A stretch of 5,823 nt of DNA from Clostridiales bacterium (GTDB taxonomy: Bacteria; Bacillota; Clostridia; Oscillospirales; Oscillospiraceae): the NCBI GenBank assembly GCA_021201515.1, contig JAJQET010000212.1:1-5823 (forward strand), written 5' to 3'. Shown one piece after another: positions 3,417-5,823 of this stretch; position 1 is the stretch's first letter, and every line of letters starts with the position of its first letter. The notes under the pieces are model-generated. The model was given only the letters and a program-made list of their open reading frames with translations, ran no database searches and was not told the DNA's origin. Both the position numbers and the translations under genes were made by a program.

Positions 3417-5823
3417 TCAGCGCAGCACAGCCCCCAGCTCCTGTTCCAAAGCAGTCAGCACCGCCTTCACATCCTCGTCGGCCTCGGCGTCGGTGAGGGT
3501 GCGGTCATTGTGGCGCAGCTTCAGGGCGAAGGCCACGCTCTTCTTGTCGGCGGGGATGGGCTTGCCGGTGTAGACGTCGAACAGCTCCACCTCGGCCACC
3601 AGGCCCTTGCCGCTCCTGCGGATGCAGGCCTCCAGGTCGGCCACCGGGGTGTCCAGGTCGCAGACCACCGCGATGTCCCGCTCCACGGCGGGGAATTTGG
3701 GCAGGGGCTGGTAGACGATGGCGTGGGGCTGGGCGTCCAGAATGGCCTGGAAGCTGATTTGGGCGGCGTACAGCGGCACGTCCACGTCATAATTGGCGGC
3801 GGTCAGGGGGTGAATCTGCCCCAGAATGCCGACTGCCTTGCCATTTAGCAGGATGTTGGCGCAGCGGCCGGGATGCCAGGTGGGGTTCTCCCGCTCCGCC
3901 TGCCAGGTCACGCCCTGAATGCGGAAGGCATCGAACAGGGCCTCCACATCCCCTTTCAGGGTGAAGAAGCTCTGCTTCCCGCCGTAGCCGCCCAGAGAGA
4001 CGACCTGCCGCTCGTCCGCCATGGCGGTGCCCTCCTGGGGCAGATAGATCCGGGCCAGCTCGTAGAGCTTGGCGGAGGGGTTGCGGTACTGGTAGTTTCT
4101 GGCCAGCGTCTCCAGCAGGGAGGGCAGGGCGGTGGTGCGCATGATGGAGGTGTCCTCCCCCAGGGGGTTCAGAATGCGGATGCTGCTCCGCTCCGGTGCG
4201 TCCTCCGGCAGACGGATCTTGTTGTAATAGTTGGGGCTGATGAAGGAGTAGGTCATGATTTCGTCGTAGCCCTGGCCACGGCAGACGCTGCCCACCAGAT
4301 GCTCCCCCTGCTGCTTCACGGTCAGGCCGCCCCGGGTGGTATCCCCCCGCATCAGGGTGGTGGGCAGGTTGTTGTAACCGGTGAACCGGGCCACTTCCTC
4401 CGCGATGTCGGAGTAGTGGGACACGTCGCTCCGCCAGGAGGGCACCACCAGCACGTCGTCCTCCATCAGCCGGAAGCCCAGGTGCAGCAGGATGGCGGTC
4501 ATCTCCTCTTTGGAGAAAGTGGTGCCCAGCAGGCCGTTGACCTTGTCCGGCTCCAGCTTCACCAGGGTGGGGACATAGTCCTGGGCCACCGCGTCGATGA
4601 CGCCGTCCACCACCTCGCCGCAGCCCAGCAGCTCCACCAGCTCACAGGCCCGCTGAACGGCGGGAAGGGTATTCATGGGGTCCAGCCCCTTCTCATACCG
4701 GGCGGAGGCCTCGGTGCGCATCCCCAGGGCCATGGCGGTCTTGCGGACGGAGACGCCGTTGAAATTGGCGGACTCGAAGAGCACCTCTGTGGTGCCGTCG
4801 GTGATTTCGGAGTTCTCGCCGCCCATGACGCCGGCCACGCAAATGGGCTTTACCTCGTCGGCGATGACCAGCATGGACTCCTTCAGCTTGTGGGGCTTGC
4901 CATCCAGGGTGGTCATGTCCTCACCGGGGTAGGCCCGGCGGACGTTGATGTGGTGGCCCTCCACACAGGAGAAGTCAAAGGAGTGCATGGGCTGGCCGTA
5001 CTCCAGCATGACATAGTTGGTGATGTCCACGATGTTGTTGATGGGGCGGACGCCGGAGGCCCGGAGCCGCTCCCGCATCCATTTGGGGGAGGGGCCGATT
5101 TTTACGTTCTTTACCAGACGGCCGCAGTACCGGGGGCAAAGGTCGCCGTCCAGGATGTCCACATCGGCATAGTCCAGGATGGAGGAGCCGCAGCCCTTCA
5201 CCTCCGGTTCATGGAGCTTCAACTCCTTGCCGAAGGTGACGGCGGCCTCCCGGGCCAGGCCGATGACCCCCAGACAGTCCGGGCGGTTGGGGGTGATTTC
5301 AAACTCTACCACATGGTCGTCCAGCCCCAGCACAGTGGGGATGTCGTCGCCGGGCCTGCAGTCCTCGTCCAGAATGAAGATGCCGTCCTCAATGCAGTTT
5401 GGGAACTCCTTCTGCTGGGCGTGGAGGCCCGCTAGGGTCAGCACTTCGCCGGAGACGGTGTTGACGCAAATCATGTCGCCTGCGTGGATGTTGGCGCAGC
5501 GGGTGGAGACTTCCTTCTCCCCCTTGCCCCAGTCCACGGTGAGCTGATAAGTGGAATAGGCCACCGTCTCGCAGGAGAGGACTTTGGCGGTGTACACCTT
5601 ACCGTAAATCCGCAGGCCGGGCCCCACGTCCTCCGGAATGGAGGGCTTTTCGCCGGGGAGGACGTGGTAATCCCCCAGAATGGCAGCGGCCTGAATGGTG
5701 GCATAGGGGAAGTCGCGGGTGTCCACCCCCAGCTCCGTCAGGGAGCAGAGCATCCCGTTGGACGGAACGCCCCGGAGCTTGCCCTTGGTGATTTTCACGC
5801 TGCCGGGGAGCAGGGCGTTGTGC
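3417..5823 (-). CDS. pheT: Phenylalanyl-tRNA synthetase beta subunit (N-terminus outside window)
   Basis: The beta subunit of the (alpha-beta)2 PheRS, which binds tRNA-Phe, edits Tyr-tRNA-Phe and supports the catalytic alpha subunit PheS. The visible 801 residues start inside the N-terminal OB-fold (LPGSVKITKGKLRG, then SNGMLCS). Counting from the GTG at 5796-5798 as residue 1, the order is: an unusual block of about 100 residues (34-134); the junction E168-I-T-P-N-R-P-D; a B3/B4 editing region (about 220-390, with RASGVRPINNIVDITNYVML); B5 (about 413-475); the catalytic-like core with L543-N-P-L-G-E-D-T-S-I-M-R; and a C-terminal FDX-ACB anticodon-binding domain (about 698-793, with P702... 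V705-E-R-D-I-A). The GTG is internal: the frame continues to the window edge with HNALLPGS, matching the family. With roughly 95 residues missing, the full protein would be near 890, against about 800 normally; the surplus equals the insertion. pheS is expected just upstream, outside the window. Confidence 0.97.
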   Translation of the reverse strand, partial: HNALLPGSVKITKGKLRGVPSNGMLCSLTELGVDTRDFPYATIQAAAILGDYHVLPGEKPSIPEDVGPGLRIYGKVYTAKVLSCETVAYSTYQLTVDWGKGEKEVSTRCANIHAGDMICVNTVSGEVLTLAGLHAQQKEFPNCIEDGIFILDEDCRPGDDIPTVLGLDDHVVEFEITPNRPDCLGVIGLAREAAVTFGKELKLHEPEVKGCGSSILDYADVDILDGDLCPRYCGRLVKNVKIGPSPKWMRERLRASGVRPINNIVDITNYVMLEYGQPMHSFDFSCVEGHHINVRRAYPGEDMTTLDGKPHKLKESMLVIADEVKPICVAGVMGGENSEITDGTTEVLFESANFNGVSVRKTAMALGMRTEASARYEKGLDPMNTLPAVQRACELVELLGCGEVVDGVIDAVAQDYVPTLVKLEPDKVNGLLGTTFSKEEMTAILLHLGFRLMEDDVLVVPSWRSDVSHYSDIAEEVARFTGYNNLPTTLMRGDTTRGGLTVKQQGEHLVGSVCRGQGYDEIMTYSFISPNYYNKIRLPEDAPERSSIRILNPLGEDTSIMRTTALPSLLETLARNYQYRNPSAKLYELARIYLPQEGTAMADERQVVSLGGYGGKQSFFTLKGDVEALFDAFRIQGVTWQAERENPTWHPGRCANILLNGKAVGILGQIHPLTAANYDVDVPLYAAQISFQAILDAQPHAIVYQPLPKFPAVERDIAVVCDLDTPVADLEACIRRSGKGLVAEVELFDVYTGKPIPADKKSVAFALKLRHNDRTLTDAEADEDVKAVLTALEQELGAVLR
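5397..5699 (-). other. Extra ~100-residue block in PheT resembling a second OB-fold
   Basis: In typical PheT the end of the OB-fold domain (E-L-G...F-P-Y-A) runs directly into I-E-D-G-I-F. Here 101 residues separate them. The central part (5424-5609) contains G-K-V-Y-T-A-K-V-L-S-C-E, then a strand Y-Q-L-T-V-D, a C-A-N-I-H-A-G-D turn and a V-N-T-V-S-G-E-V-L segment. This order parallels the OB-fold signature G-K-V-L-S-x-E, K-L-x-V-C-Q-V-D, G-A-x-N-V-x-A-G-D, V-P-V-A. The block ends K-E-F-P-N-C, echoing R-D-F-P-Y-A just before it. That supports a diverged duplication of the tRNA-binding domain. The frame is continuous and base composition matches the rest of the gene. The domain identity is inferred. 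Confidence 0.55.

Noticed and set aside
3405..3422. CTCAGCG repeated at 3405-3411 and 3416-3422 over the pheT stop codon
   Set aside because: A 7-bp duplication 11 bp apart is short enough to be chance. The second TGA is out of frame, so it is not a backup stop.
2430..3848. Plus-strand open frame (472 codons) across the PlsC-like gene and the pheT end
   Set aside because: It runs through two terminators and a promoter region, and its product is low-complexity and Q/H-rich. It is antisense to better-supported genes.
3873..5435. Long plus-strand open frame (520 codons) antisense to pheT
   Set aside because: It is the mirror of a confidently identified gene in GC-rich codons. The product is rich in G, H, Q and V with no domain pattern and no ribosome binding site.
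5796..5798. GTG as a possible pheT start codon
   Set aside because: The frame stays open to the window edge and encodes HNALLPGS, which is the expected family sequence just before VKITKGKLRG.

Overview
The window looks like a housekeeping region from a GC-rich member of the Clostridia, most likely Oscillospiraceae (Flavonifractor/Lawsonibacter-like). That placement is an inference from three things: GC-rich codons set against AT-rich promoters, strong GGAGG-type ribosome binding sites, and the character of the PheT, HflX and L31 proteins. No mobile element, CRISPR array, tRNA or rRNA is visible.

Left half, plus strand. A sigma-A-type promoter with repeated TTGCAA boxes precedes rpmE (zinc-ribbon ribosomal protein L31, 160-363), which is closed by a clear intrinsic terminator (374-409). 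A 167-residue flavin reductase-like protein follows (488-991). After a 55-bp gap holding a GC-rich hairpin and a small tandem repeat comes the ribosome-associated GTPase gene hflX (1047-2372).

Centre. hflX converges on a minus-strand gene (2514-3263), and one perfect 18-bp inverted repeat (2466-2511) serves as terminator for both. The minus-strand gene has its own promoter and a strong ribosome binding site. It encodes a two-TM membrane protein whose soluble part reads as a PlsC-type lysophospholipid acyltransferase with both signature motifs degraded.

Right half, minus strand. pheT (phenylalanyl-tRNA synthetase beta) runs from beyond the right edge down to 3417; pheS is expected outside the window. 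A GC-rich hairpin lies between pheT and the promoter of the next gene. This PheT carries about 100 extra residues between its N-terminal OB-fold (EMAP-II-like) domain and the rest of the protein. The extra block resembles a diverged second OB-fold.

Three genes serve translation: L31 in the large subunit, HflX as a 50S-binding rescue GTPase, and PheT in charging tRNA-Phe. The flavin reductase and the membrane protein have no evident link to that theme. The two observations most worth following are the PheT insertion and the conserved but apparently inactive acyltransferase-like protein.
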